Source of the DNA: Pseudomonadota bacterium
Lineage (GTDB): Bacteria > Desulfobacterota > Desulfobulbia > Desulfobulbales > Desulfobulbaceae
Length of the DNA: 6,560 nucleotides
NCBI GenBank assembly: GCA_009782165.1
Contig: WQUH01000080.1
Span: forward strand, 1 to 6,560
Direction: 5' to 3'
Shown here: positions 1 through 5,085 of the stretch, in pieces
Numbering within the stretch: the first letter of the stretch is position 1
How the letters are laid out: each line of letters begins with the position of its first letter
The notes under the pieces: generated by a model
The model's input: only the letters and a program-made list of their open reading frames with translations
The model's database searches: none
What the model was told of the DNA's origin: nothing
Position numbers and translations under genes: made by a program

Positions 1-307
1 CCTTTTGGCTGCGGACCGGCTGGGCGAAGATGGGGCCCTTGCCCTCGTGGAATGCGAGATTAAGCCCCATGGCCTCCATGGGAATCAGGATGTCGGAGAA
101 CAGGATGGCCGCGTCGAACCCGAAGATGTCGATGGGTTGCAGGGTGACTTCGGCCGCGAGTTCCGGGGTCTTGCACAGTTCGAGAAAGCTCGCCTTGTTG
201 CGGATCTGCTGGTATTCGGGGAGATACCTGCCGGCCTGGCGCATGAACCAGACAGGGGTGTAGGCGGTGCGCTCGCCTCGGCAGGCTTGGAGAAAGGTTT
301 CGTTCAT
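1..307 (-). CDS. hemE: Uroporphyrinogen decarboxylase, N-terminal part (runs off left edge)
   Basis: HemE removes four acetate carboxyls from uroporphyrinogen III to give coproporphyrinogen III in the cytoplasm. The visible 102 residues begin [14 protein letters not shown] and contain the family signature [13 protein letters not shown] (residues 20-32). R23 and R27 match the substrate-binding arginines of known UroD enzymes. The FSDIL segment puts D72 at the position of the catalytic aspartate (human Asp86). The family is usually about 340-360 aa, so roughly two thirds lies outside the window. The ATG at 305-307 gives the canonical N-terminus, although no good Shine-Dalgarno site precedes it. 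It lies 67 nt downstream of the ahbD-like stop codon on the same strand, so cotranscription is likely. The RQAGRY signature makes a methyltransferase-type relative (MtbA/CmuA-like) unlikely. Confidence 0.96.
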   Translation of the reverse strand, partial: MNETFLQACRGERTAYTPVWFMRQAGRYLPEYQQIRNKASFLELCKTPELAAEVTLQPIDIFGFDAAILFSDILIPMEAMGLNLAFHEGKGPIFAQPVRSQK

Positions 308-374
308 GGTGCGGGTCTGTCGGTTGAGGTTAGCGGCATTCAGGGGTGTCCGGGGCCTTGCGGCTTGTCTTGCA

Positions 375-1424
375 TCATCCGGGGCGGTGGGAACAGAACG
401 GCTCGCCGGCCAGGTAGTCGCCGGTCACGGCATAGGCCCTGGCCCGGCAGCCGCCGCAGACCTGGAGGTACTCGCAGCGGCCGCAATGATCCTTGTATCC
501 CGCAAAGTCGCGCATGTCGAGCAGAAGTCGCGAATGCTCCCATATCTCCCAGAACGACTGGGTGCGCAGGTTGCCTGCCGACAAGGGAAAATAGCTGCAC
601 GGCAGGACATTGCCGTCGACATCGATCAGACAGATCAACTGGCCGGCCAGACAGCCCTTGGAACCGCCGGTGGAAAATTTGAGGGTGCGCCGTTTGAACC
701 GTTCGCCTTCGGCCTTGGCGCGCTGGAGCACGATGCGGTAGTATTGGGGGGCGCAGGTCGGGCGCACCAGGAGGTCGTGCTCTTCCTTTTCCATGTCGTA
801 ATGCCAGTTGAGGATGTCCTCGTACTCCTCGGCCGGGATCAGTTCCGCCATGATCTCCTCGCCCCGGCCCGTGGGCACGATCATGAACAGGTACCAGGCC
901 GTGGCGCCCAGGCTTTTGACCAGTTGATAGATCTTCGGGGCCTCTGCCTTGTTGCGTTTGGTGAAGGAGGAGTTGACGAGAAACTCGATCCGGTGTTCGT
1001 TGAAGAGGCGGATGGCCTGCATCACCCCGGCAAACGCCCCGGCCTGGTTGCGGAAGTTGTCATGCACCTCGGCGGTGGCCCCGTCAAGGCTCAAGGAAAC
1101 CATCCTGATGCCGGTCTCCTTGATGGCGCGGCAGACAGACTCGGTGACCAGGGAGCCGTTGGTGGCCAGGCACATGCGCATGCCCAGGCCGGCGCCGTAG
1201 GCCGCGATGTCGAAGACATCCGGGCGCAGCAAGGGTTCGCCCCCGGACAGCACCATGACCGGATTGGCCCGGCTGCGGATCTCGTCCAAGATCCGTTTGG
1301 CCTCGGTCAGGGGGAAATCGGGATGGCCCTCGATCTCGAGCTGGGACGAGGATCGGCAGTGGATGCAGTTGAGGTTGCACCGGCGGGTGATCTCCCAGGC
1401 AATCCATTTGGGGATACATTCCAT
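375..1424 (-). CDS. ahbD: Radical SAM/SPASM haem synthase, AhbD-like
   Basis: This is a probable AhbD, which oxidatively decarboxylates two propionates of Fe-coproporphyrin III to vinyl groups to give haem b without oxygen. From the ATG it is 349 aa. The radical SAM cluster motif is CNLNCIHC (C16, C20, C23), followed by SGGEP (60-64), which contacts S-adenosylmethionine. The C-terminal part is SPASM-like with many cysteines (C224, C258, C265, C276, C314, C317, C323, C326, C344), including the [13 protein letters not shown] block, as expected for an auxiliary [4Fe-4S] cluster. Segments such as [19 protein letters not shown] and GGCRARAY resemble AhbD of sulfate reducers as I recall it. The start is uncertain: in-frame GTG (1437-1439) and TTG (1473-1475, just after an in-frame TAG) are alternatives, and none has a good Shine-Dalgarno site. 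AhbC, NirJ or another SPASM maturase is less likely given the hemE neighbour. Confidence 0.8.
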   Translation of the reverse strand: MECIPKWIAWEITRRCNLNCIHCRSSSQLEIEGHPDFPLTEAKRILDEIRSRANPVMVLSGGEPLLRPDVFDIAAYGAGLGMRMCLATNGSLVTESVCRAIKETGIRMVSLSLDGATAEVHDNFRNQAGAFAGVMQAIRLFNEHRIEFLVNSSFTKRNKAEAPKIYQLVKSLGATAWYLFMIVPTGRGEEIMAELIPAEEYEDILNWHYDMEKEEHDLLVRPTCAPQYYRIVLQRAKAEGERFKRRTLKFSTGGSKGCLAGQLICLIDVDGNVLPCSYFPLSAGNLRTQSFWEIWEHSRLLLDMRDFAGYKDHCGRCEYLQVCGGCRARAYAVTGDYLAGEPFCSHRPG

Positions 1425-1540
1425 GGCGATGTCCGGCACAAGCCGGCGGGCAAGAAAATGAAGGCGGGCCGTCAACTAACGCAATACAAAAGTTCCTGTC
1501 GCGGCAGGCGGCGGCTGGAGTACGATACGGCAGATGGGGC

Positions 1541-1569
1541 AGTATAGGCGTGATGCGGACCACGGTCAA
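1541..1569 (-). promoter_or_regulatory. Sigma-70-type promoter for ahbD-hemE
   Basis: Read on the minus strand, TTGACC (1569-1564) is followed after exactly 17 nt by TATACT (1546-1541). Both hexamers match consensus at five of six positions and the spacing is ideal. Transcription would begin near 1534, leaving a leader of about 110 nt before the ATG at 1424, or about 60 nt before the alternative TTG start. Assigned by sequence match only. Confidence 0.6.
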
Positions 1570-1595
1570 CAGCTTTGTCCGATTTCGCAGGGCAA

Positions 1596-1611
1596 TGGCC
1601 CGGTTGATGCA
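1596..1611 (+). promoter_or_regulatory. Possible sigma-54 (-24/-12) promoter for usp
   Basis: TGGCCCG-N4-ATGCA matches the RpoN consensus TGGCACG-N4-TTGCW at all but two defined positions. The essential GG (1597-1598) and GC (1609-1610) have the correct 10-bp spacing. It would start transcription near 1622, about 98 nt before the usp start codon. GC-rich DNA yields chance matches, and no activator site was recognised upstream, so this is tentative. Confidence 0.3.
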
Positions 1612-1638
1612 GTTATTCGTGGTGAAAAAATGCGCGGG

Positions 1639-1694
1639 CGATATAATCCGTGGTATAATCTGACGATATAATCTGAAGGCATCGATCTGACGAT
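1639..1694 (+). repeat. Short direct-repeat cluster with three TATAAT copies
   Basis: TATAAT occurs at 1642-1647, 1654-1659 and 1667-1672, a period of 12-13 bp. Longer exact copies are TATAATCTGA (1654-1663 and 1667-1676), CGATATAATC (1639-1648 and 1664-1673) and ATCTGACGAT (1658-1667 and 1685-1694). The block is AT-rich against GC-rich surroundings and lies just before the usp ribosome binding site. It may hold several promoters or a regulator binding array. Confidence 0.75.
1651..1659 (+). promoter_or_regulatory. Extended -10 promoter for usp
   Basis: TGGTATAAT is a perfect extended -10 element (TGn followed by TATAAT) upstream of the usp gene. Extended -10 promoters can work without a good -35 box, and none is seen 16-18 nt upstream. 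The predicted start is near 1666, giving a leader of about 54 nt. Confidence 0.5.
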
Positions 1695-1706
1695 CTTGTA
1701 TCAGAG

Positions 1707-1713
1707 AAGGAGG
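1707..1713 (+). promoter_or_regulatory. Shine-Dalgarno site of usp
   Basis: AAGGAGG lies 6 nt before the ATG at 1720. This fixes that start over the in-frame TTG at 1696, which would place the site inside the gene. Confidence 0.9.
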
Positions 1714-1719
1714 TGGTGT

Positions 1720-2184
1720 ATGCAAACGATCAAACGTATCCTGAGCCCGGTGGATTTTTCCGACAAAGCCGGCAAGATCATTCAGGCGGCGGCCTACATG
1801 GCCGGGACGTTCAAGGCGGAACTCCACCTGGTGTTTGTGGCCCAGACCTTCGAGGACTACAGCGGGTTTTTCGTGCCGCCCATCAACCTGCCCCATCTGG
1901 AGGAAGAACTGTTCGCCTCGGCCCAGCAGCAGATGGAAACCTATCTCGAGGAAAACAAGGCGCAGCTTGCCGAGGCCGGGGTATCGCAGGTGACCGGCAA
2001 GGTTCTGTCCGGCGACATTGCCGAAGAGATTTTACACTATGCGGTCAAGAAGCAGGTGCAGTTGATCGTCATGGGGACGCATGGCTACAAGGGGGTCGAG
2101 CGGATCATGTTCGGCAGCGTTGCCGAAAAGGTGGTGAAATCCGCCGGCTGTCCGGTCATGACGGTCAACCCGTACCGGGAGTGA
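1720..2184 (+). CDS. Universal stress protein, UspA family, ATP-binding type
   Basis: A single-domain Usp of 154 aa, the usual length for the family. It is expected to be a cytoplasmic dimer that binds ATP and helps survival under starvation or stress; its exact role cannot be read from sequence. The N-terminus IKRILSPVDFSD (4-15) is the usual first strand and loop, with the conserved aspartate at position 12. Near the end, G119-x2-G122-x9-G132-S133 is the ATP-binding loop of MJ0577/UspFG-type proteins, so nucleotide binding is likely. It closes with the CPVMTVNP strand typical of the family. The gene stands alone, divergent from ahbD, with a strong ribosome site and a repeat-rich promoter region. 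No clear terminator follows it. Confidence 0.95.
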   Translation: MQTIKRILSPVDFSDKAGKIIQAAAYMAGTFKAELHLVFVAQTFEDYSGFFVPPINLPHLEEELFASAQQQMETYLEENKAQLAEAGVSQVTGKVLSGDIAEEILHYAVKKQVQLIVMGTHGYKGVERIMFGSVAEKVVKSAGCPVMTVNPYRE

Positions 2185-2290
2185 TATAGAAAAAAAAGCG
2201 GCTGGAATCGTTTTTCAGGGCGCGGACGCGAGCGGGATGCCCCGGTCGGGGCGGGGCGCAGGCGGCCGTTGGGCGGCGATAATGGTTTTG

Positions 2291-2295
2291 GGAGG
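2291..2295 (+). promoter_or_regulatory. Shine-Dalgarno site of the PilZ gene
   Basis: GGAGG lies 8 nt before the ATG at 2304. A second GGAG at 2298-2301 lies 5 nt before the adjacent ATG at 2307. Initiation may use either of the two consecutive ATG codons. Confidence 0.7.
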
Positions 2296-2303
2296 TTGGA
2301 GAC

Positions 2304-2696
2304 ATGATGGCGGAACAACGGATGGCGGAACAACGGGCGGCGGAACAACGCAAACATCAGCGGGTAGCGGTCGATGGCATGAGCGTCGACCTGTCCGACG
2401 GGACAGGATTCTGTTCGGGAGTTGTCCAGGACATTTCCCAGAGCGGACTGTGTGTGGCCGACATGACCATGCGGTTTGGCAAGAACAGCGGCGTCTTTAC
2501 CGTGGTGGCGGCCAATGGCCACCACCGGTTCAAACTCCGGGTCAAACCCGTCTGGGAGGAGAGCAACGGCTCGACCAAACGGATGGGCATGGAGATCCGG
2601 GAGCCGTCCTGGGCATGGCTGGAGTATGTGTGGTCGCTGGAACTCCAGAACACGACCTGTGAAAAGGTTGCGGCCAGCCTGTTCAGGGCGTCCTGA
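2304..2696 (+). CDS. Small PilZ-domain protein (probable c-di-GMP receptor)
   Basis: A 130-aa single-domain PilZ protein. PilZ domains bind the second messenger cyclic di-GMP and pass the signal to a partner affecting motility, exopolysaccharide or gene expression; the partner here is unknown. Both binding motifs are present: RxxxR (R16-R20 in QRKHQR) and DxSxxG (D43-I-S45-Q-S-G48). The VKPVWEES and RMGMEI strands further on fit the beta-barrel. There is no signal peptide or membrane segment. The N-terminal 16 residues are a threefold MAEQR-type repeat leading directly into the RxxxR motif. The final 14 bp overlap the tail of the opposite-strand gene that ends at 2683. No strong promoter was seen in the 119 bp after usp, so readthrough from usp is possible. 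Confidence 0.88.
   Translation: MMAEQRMAEQRAAEQRKHQRVAVDGMSVDLSDGTGFCSGVVQDISQSGLCVADMTMRFGKNSGVFTVVAANGHHRFKLRVKPVWEESNGSTKRMGMEIREPSWAWLEYVWSLELQNTTCEKVAASLFRAS
2307..2351 (+). repeat. Three tandem 15-bp repeats in the PilZ gene
   Basis: ATGGCGGAACAACGG occurs twice exactly (2307-2321 and 2322-2336). A third copy (2337-2351) differs at three positions. The repeats encode MAEQR, MAEQR and AAEQR. Because the unit is five codons, gain or loss of copies would keep the reading frame, and each ATG-containing copy brings a possible start codon. Confidence 0.97.
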
Positions 2697-3759
2697 GCAA
2701 CCCGACAACACAACCCGCGTCTTCTTCTCCGTTGCCCGCGCTGGCAACGGCGCCGGTGAAACTTTCCGCAAACAGGCGGGCCGGGGACACCTGGGGGAAA
2801 GAGAACAGATCGAGCACGGCCGGCTCTGTCGGCGGCGATGCCGCCAGCCCGGCCGCAACCCGTGACCATTCCGCAAGCCCCGTCTGCCACAGCAATTCGT
2901 CCTCAGCCGAGGGCCTCAGCCGCGAGCCATCGGCGGCGATTGCCGCCAACAGCCGGTCAAGGGCCGGACACTTTTGTCCGGGAGACTCGCCGGCGTCCGT
3001 TGCCTGGGCCGCCGTTCCGGGGATTGCCAGCGAGGCCAGCAGGCGGGCGCTTTGCCCCCATTTCCTTTCATACACTTCCTGCAACAAATCGATTGCCGCG
3101 CGGTGGCGGCAGACCAGCAGCCCCGGGGCCGGCAGGTTGTGGTGGAAACACAGCCGGGTCCAGGCCCTGAGCCGATGGCGAAGGATGGAGTCTGTTTCGG
3201 CGCTGTGGTCCTGGCCGGCAACAGGTACGACAAAAAAATTTTCTTCTTCGCGCAACTCGGCAAACAGGCTGTCCTGCCTCTGGGCAATGGCATCCAGGGC
3301 GCTGTGCAGTTCGGCCTGTTCGATGTCGTACGATTCCCCCAACTCGATCATCAACCGCGATTGCCAGAGCATCAGCATGGTTTGCTCCTGTTCCCGGATG
3401 TCGGCGCCGCGCAGCAGGCCGGACAGGATCGCGGCGGCAGACTCGGGATGGTCCCGACGACCGAGACCGGCCAGGGTGGTCATGCTCAACTGGCTGATGT
3501 AGGTCTCGCCGCGGCGGCGTATATCCCGCGCCAGGGCGAGAAACCGCTCCCGCTGGTCCCCGAGGGGCGCGGGCGTGAATGTGCGCAGCCGCCCCTGCTG
3601 CCGGCACCGTTCGGTGAACGCGGTCGCGGTTCTTTGCTCCGGCGGGGCGTTTTCAACGGCTTGCATGTAGACAACCTGCCCGAAAACCTGTACAAGGGGC
3701 AGCAGAAAACGCTCGGTGGGCAGGGTTTCCGGAAACACGCAGGCAATGCTGTTGTTCAT
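2683..3759 (-). CDS. Conserved-looking hypothetical protein, soluble, mostly helical
   Basis: Not recognised. The product is 358 aa from the ATG at 3757-3759. There is no signal peptide, no clear membrane segment and no metal or nucleotide motif. The N-terminus FPETLPTERFLLPLVQVFG looks like a folded helical start. The middle (about residues 75-165) is rich in charged helices, with DIRRRGETYISQ and ALDAIAQRQDSLFAELREEE perhaps forming a coiled coil. The C-terminal third is rich in alanine and leucine and holds FSFPQVSPARLFAESFTG. Amino-acid make-up favours this strand; the long opposite frame reads as a Gly/Gln-rich shadow. The frame stays open upstream to 4131, but that part runs antisense through the next gene and looks non-coding. 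No Shine-Dalgarno site precedes the ATG. The start is 3 nt from a divergent start codon, and the end overlaps the PilZ gene by 14 bp. Confidence 0.75.
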   Translation of the reverse strand: MNNSIACVFPETLPTERFLLPLVQVFGQVVYMQAVENAPPEQRTATAFTERCRQQGRLRTFTPAPLGDQRERFLALARDIRRRGETYISQLSMTTLAGLGRRDHPESAAAILSGLLRGADIREQEQTMLMLWQSRLMIELGESYDIEQAELHSALDAIAQRQDSLFAELREEENFFVVPVAGQDHSAETDSILRHRLRAWTRLCFHHNLPAPGLLVCRHRAAIDLLQEVYERKWGQSARLLASLAIPGTAAQATDAGESPGQKCPALDRLLAAIAADGSRLRPSAEDELLWQTGLAEWSRVAAGLAASPPTEPAVLDLFSFPQVSPARLFAESFTGAVASAGNGEEDAGCVVGLLRTP

Positions 3760-3762
3760 GAT

Positions 3763-4128
3763 ATGAGTACGATACGGGAAAAGATCACCTTTATTCTGAC
3801 GGCCCTGGCCTATCTCCTCTTTCATCTGCGCCTGGGCGCCGATGCCGCCGCCGTGGCGCGCGGCACGGTCTACCAGATGCTCCTCACCGCGCCCTATGCT
3901 CTGGGGTTCACCTATATTGTCGCCGTCGTGTTCCGGAGACTCACCGGCAAGGGATGGCTGCCCTGGGATCGGTTGTGCCGGATTTTTTTTACCGTCGGCA
4001 TCCTGTTTGCCTTTTTTTTCGCGCTCTACGAATACGCCGGCCAGGGCAAGCCCCTGGAGGACCGCGCCTTGCAATCGGACTCTAGCGCAGCACGCTTTTT
4101 CGAGGATGTACTCCGGCGGGTGCGGTAG
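3763..4128 (+). CDS. Small integral membrane protein, three predicted helices, function unknown
   Basis: Not recognised. The product is 121 aa with about three membrane segments: residues 8-22 (FILTALAYLLF region), 38-57 (TAPYALGFTYIVAVVF region) and 72-91 (IFFTVGILFAFFFALY region). Positive residues near the N-terminus and after helix 2 (RRLTGK) suggest the N-terminus is inside and the C-terminus outside. The tail after residue 93 is polar. The frame is open upstream through the antisense strand of the 358-aa gene, but hydrophobicity and normal-looking composition begin only at this ATG. No Shine-Dalgarno site is visible, which leaves the start slightly doubtful. The last 47 bp overlap the 3' end of the convergent acyltransferase gene. 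Its promoter would have to lie inside the divergent gene. Confidence 0.7.
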   Translation: MSTIREKITFILTALAYLLFHLRLGADAAAVARGTVYQMLLTAPYALGFTYIVAVVFRRLTGKGWLPWDRLCRIFFTVGILFAFFFALYEYAGQGKPLEDRALQSDSSAARFFEDVLRRVR

Positions 4129-4882
4129 CATTGGGCATGAGCAGGCTGTCCTGGCCCAGAACGATGCCGGGGCTGGTCACGGCGTTGCATCCGGTCTGCG
4201 AGCCGTCGCCGATGATGGCGCCCAGTTTCGTCAGCCCGGTGTCGAGGGTGGTCTCGCCCTGCCGCAGTTGGATGTTTCCTGAAAGAAAGCGAAGGTTCGC
4301 GCACTTGGTGCCCGCGCCGAGGTTGACCCGGTTGCCGAGGATCGAATCGCCCAGGTAGGCGAAATGGCCGGCCTTGGCGTCGTTGAGGAAGATGCTGTGC
4401 TTGACCTCGGTGGCATGGCCCACCACGCAGCGCTTGCCGATCAGGCAGTTGCCGCGCAGATACGCCCCCTGGCGGATCTCGGACTGATCGCCGATGATGG
4501 CCGGGGATTTGATCATGGCGCCGGCTTCGATCAACACGCCCTTGCCGATCTTGACGTTTTTGCCCACGATGACCGCACCGGCCATGATCACCGAAGCGCC
4601 GTGGAGGAATTGGCCGTTCTCCCACACCGCGAGCTTGCCTTTGGTCGCATCGTCGTAGGTGATGATGCATTCGCGGGCGTTGCGCAGCCTGCCGTTGAAC
4701 CAGATGTAGGGGCTGTCCAGCGGCACCCCGTCGGTGATGCAGAGATGCTGAAACGAAGGGGTTGTCTGGCTGGCGATATAGGCCGACAATCTTTGCAGGG
4801 GTGTCCAGACGTGAGGACAGTCGACGAAGAGTTCGCGGTCGGGGAAATCGGCAAGATCGAACAGTGACCCGATGGTCGGCAT
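4082..4882 (-). CDS. Left-handed beta-helix acyltransferase, GlmU C-domain-like
   Basis: A 266-aa hexapeptide-repeat protein resembling the acetyltransferase half of GlmU and related sugar-phosphate transferases. Hexapeptide turns run from about residue 95 to 250 (for example ASVIMAGAVIVGKNVKIGKG). The segment AGHFAYLGDSILGNRVNLGAG (in 171-191) aligns with the GlmU region NH-x-SYLGDA...NIGAGT, and H173 is the likely catalytic base. TGLTKLGAIIGDG (215-227) is typical of the LbH C-domain of stand-alone or archaeal-type GlmU-like enzymes. The N-terminal 90 residues do not contain the Rossmann nucleotidyltransferase domain with its GTRMxP-type loop, so it should be an acyltransferase only; its substrate is unknown. 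The ATG at 4880-4882 has GGAG 6 nt upstream. The frame is open back to 5104, but that extension crosses the promoter region and is not needed. Confidence 0.85.
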   Translation of the reverse strand: MPTIGSLFDLADFPDRELFVDCPHVWTPLQRLSAYIASQTTPSFQHLCITDGVPLDSPYIWFNGRLRNARECIITYDDATKGKLAVWENGQFLHGASVIMAGAVIVGKNVKIGKGVLIEAGAMIKSPAIIGDQSEIRQGAYLRGNCLIGKRCVVGHATEVKHSIFLNDAKAGHFAYLGDSILGNRVNLGAGTKCANLRFLSGNIQLRQGETTLDTGLTKLGAIIGDGSQTGCNAVTSPGIVLGQDSLLMPNATAPAGVHPRKSVLR

Positions 4883-4888
4883 GGTCGG

Positions 4889-4892
4889 CTCC
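4889..4892 (-). promoter_or_regulatory. Shine-Dalgarno site of the acyltransferase gene
   Basis: On the minus strand, GGAG lies 6 nt before the ATG at 4882. This supports that start over upstream in-frame codons. Confidence 0.75.
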
Positions 4893-4934
4893 AGGCAAGC
4901 GGGTGGACGGGAAAAAGGTCGAGTGACAGCCTTT

Positions 4935-4963
4935 TCTATATTGGCGGCCCGGCAATTATTCAA
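4935..4963 (-). promoter_or_regulatory. Sigma-70-type promoter for the acyltransferase gene
   Basis: On the minus strand, TTGAAT (4963-4958) is separated by exactly 17 nt from TATAGA (4940-4935). Each hexamer has four or five consensus bases. Transcription would start near 4928, leaving a leader of about 46 nt before the ATG at 4882. Confidence 0.55.
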
Positions 4964-5000
4964 GAAAAATCTTCTCCCTGGCTTCAGGCGGGGCCTCGCC

Positions 5001-5027
5001 TTGACTTCAGCGGGGGTTGTGTTTACT
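5001..5027 (+). promoter_or_regulatory. Candidate lon promoter
   Basis: TTGACT (5001-5006) is a good -35 box. The best -10 is TTTACT (5022-5027) at a short 15-nt spacing; TACTGT at 17 nt is poorer. The bases before TTGACT (GCCTCGCC) faintly recall a sigma-32 -35 region, but no CCCCAT-type -10 follows. No CIRCE element was seen. Confidence 0.35.
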
Positions 5028-5072
5028 GTCGTGTGATTGATCAGCCAGACGCATCGGGCGGCAGGCGGTTTC

Positions 5073-5079
5073 AAGGAGG
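5073..5079 (+). promoter_or_regulatory. Shine-Dalgarno site that fixes the GTG start of lon
   Basis: AAGGAGG lies 6 nt before GTG at 5086-5088. The next in-frame ATG (5116-5118) has no comparable site, so GTG is the likely start. Confidence 0.9.
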
Positions 5080-5085
5080 AACAAG

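Noticed and set aside
67..81. Two CCATGG copies 9 bp apart
   Set aside because: They fall in conserved hemE codons (the PMEAMG region) and are explained by the protein sequence.
267..1547. Long plus-strand open frame (426 codons) opposite ahbD
   Set aside because: It is the antisense frame of a clear radical SAM gene. The translation is rich in Gly, Ala and Asp with no motif, and openness follows from codon bias in GC-rich DNA.
1686..1705. Inverted repeat TCTGA...TCAGA just before the usp ribosome site
   Set aside because: Only a 5-bp stem with a 10-nt loop, so too weak to claim control of translation.
2189..2216. A-tract and T-tract after usp as an intrinsic terminator
   Set aside because: GAAAAAAAA and TTTTTC flank GCGGCTGGAATCG, but the inner part pairs over only two G-C pairs with mismatches. 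It is too weak to call.
2239..2252. GCCCC-GGTC-GGGGC hairpin before the PilZ gene
   Set aside because: Stable but only 5 bp, in a very GC-rich stretch and without a following T-run. It could be chance, and no riboswitch class was recognised.
2974..3762. Plus-strand open frame upstream of and in frame with the membrane protein (would make 384 aa)
   Set aside because: The upstream part is antisense to the 358-aa gene and has Gly/Gln/Pro-rich shadow composition. Credible protein features begin only at the ATG at 3763.
3760..4131. N-terminal 124-residue extension of the 358-aa protein
   Set aside because: It runs antisense through the membrane-protein gene and its composition looks non-coding; the folded-looking N-terminus begins at the ATG at 3759.
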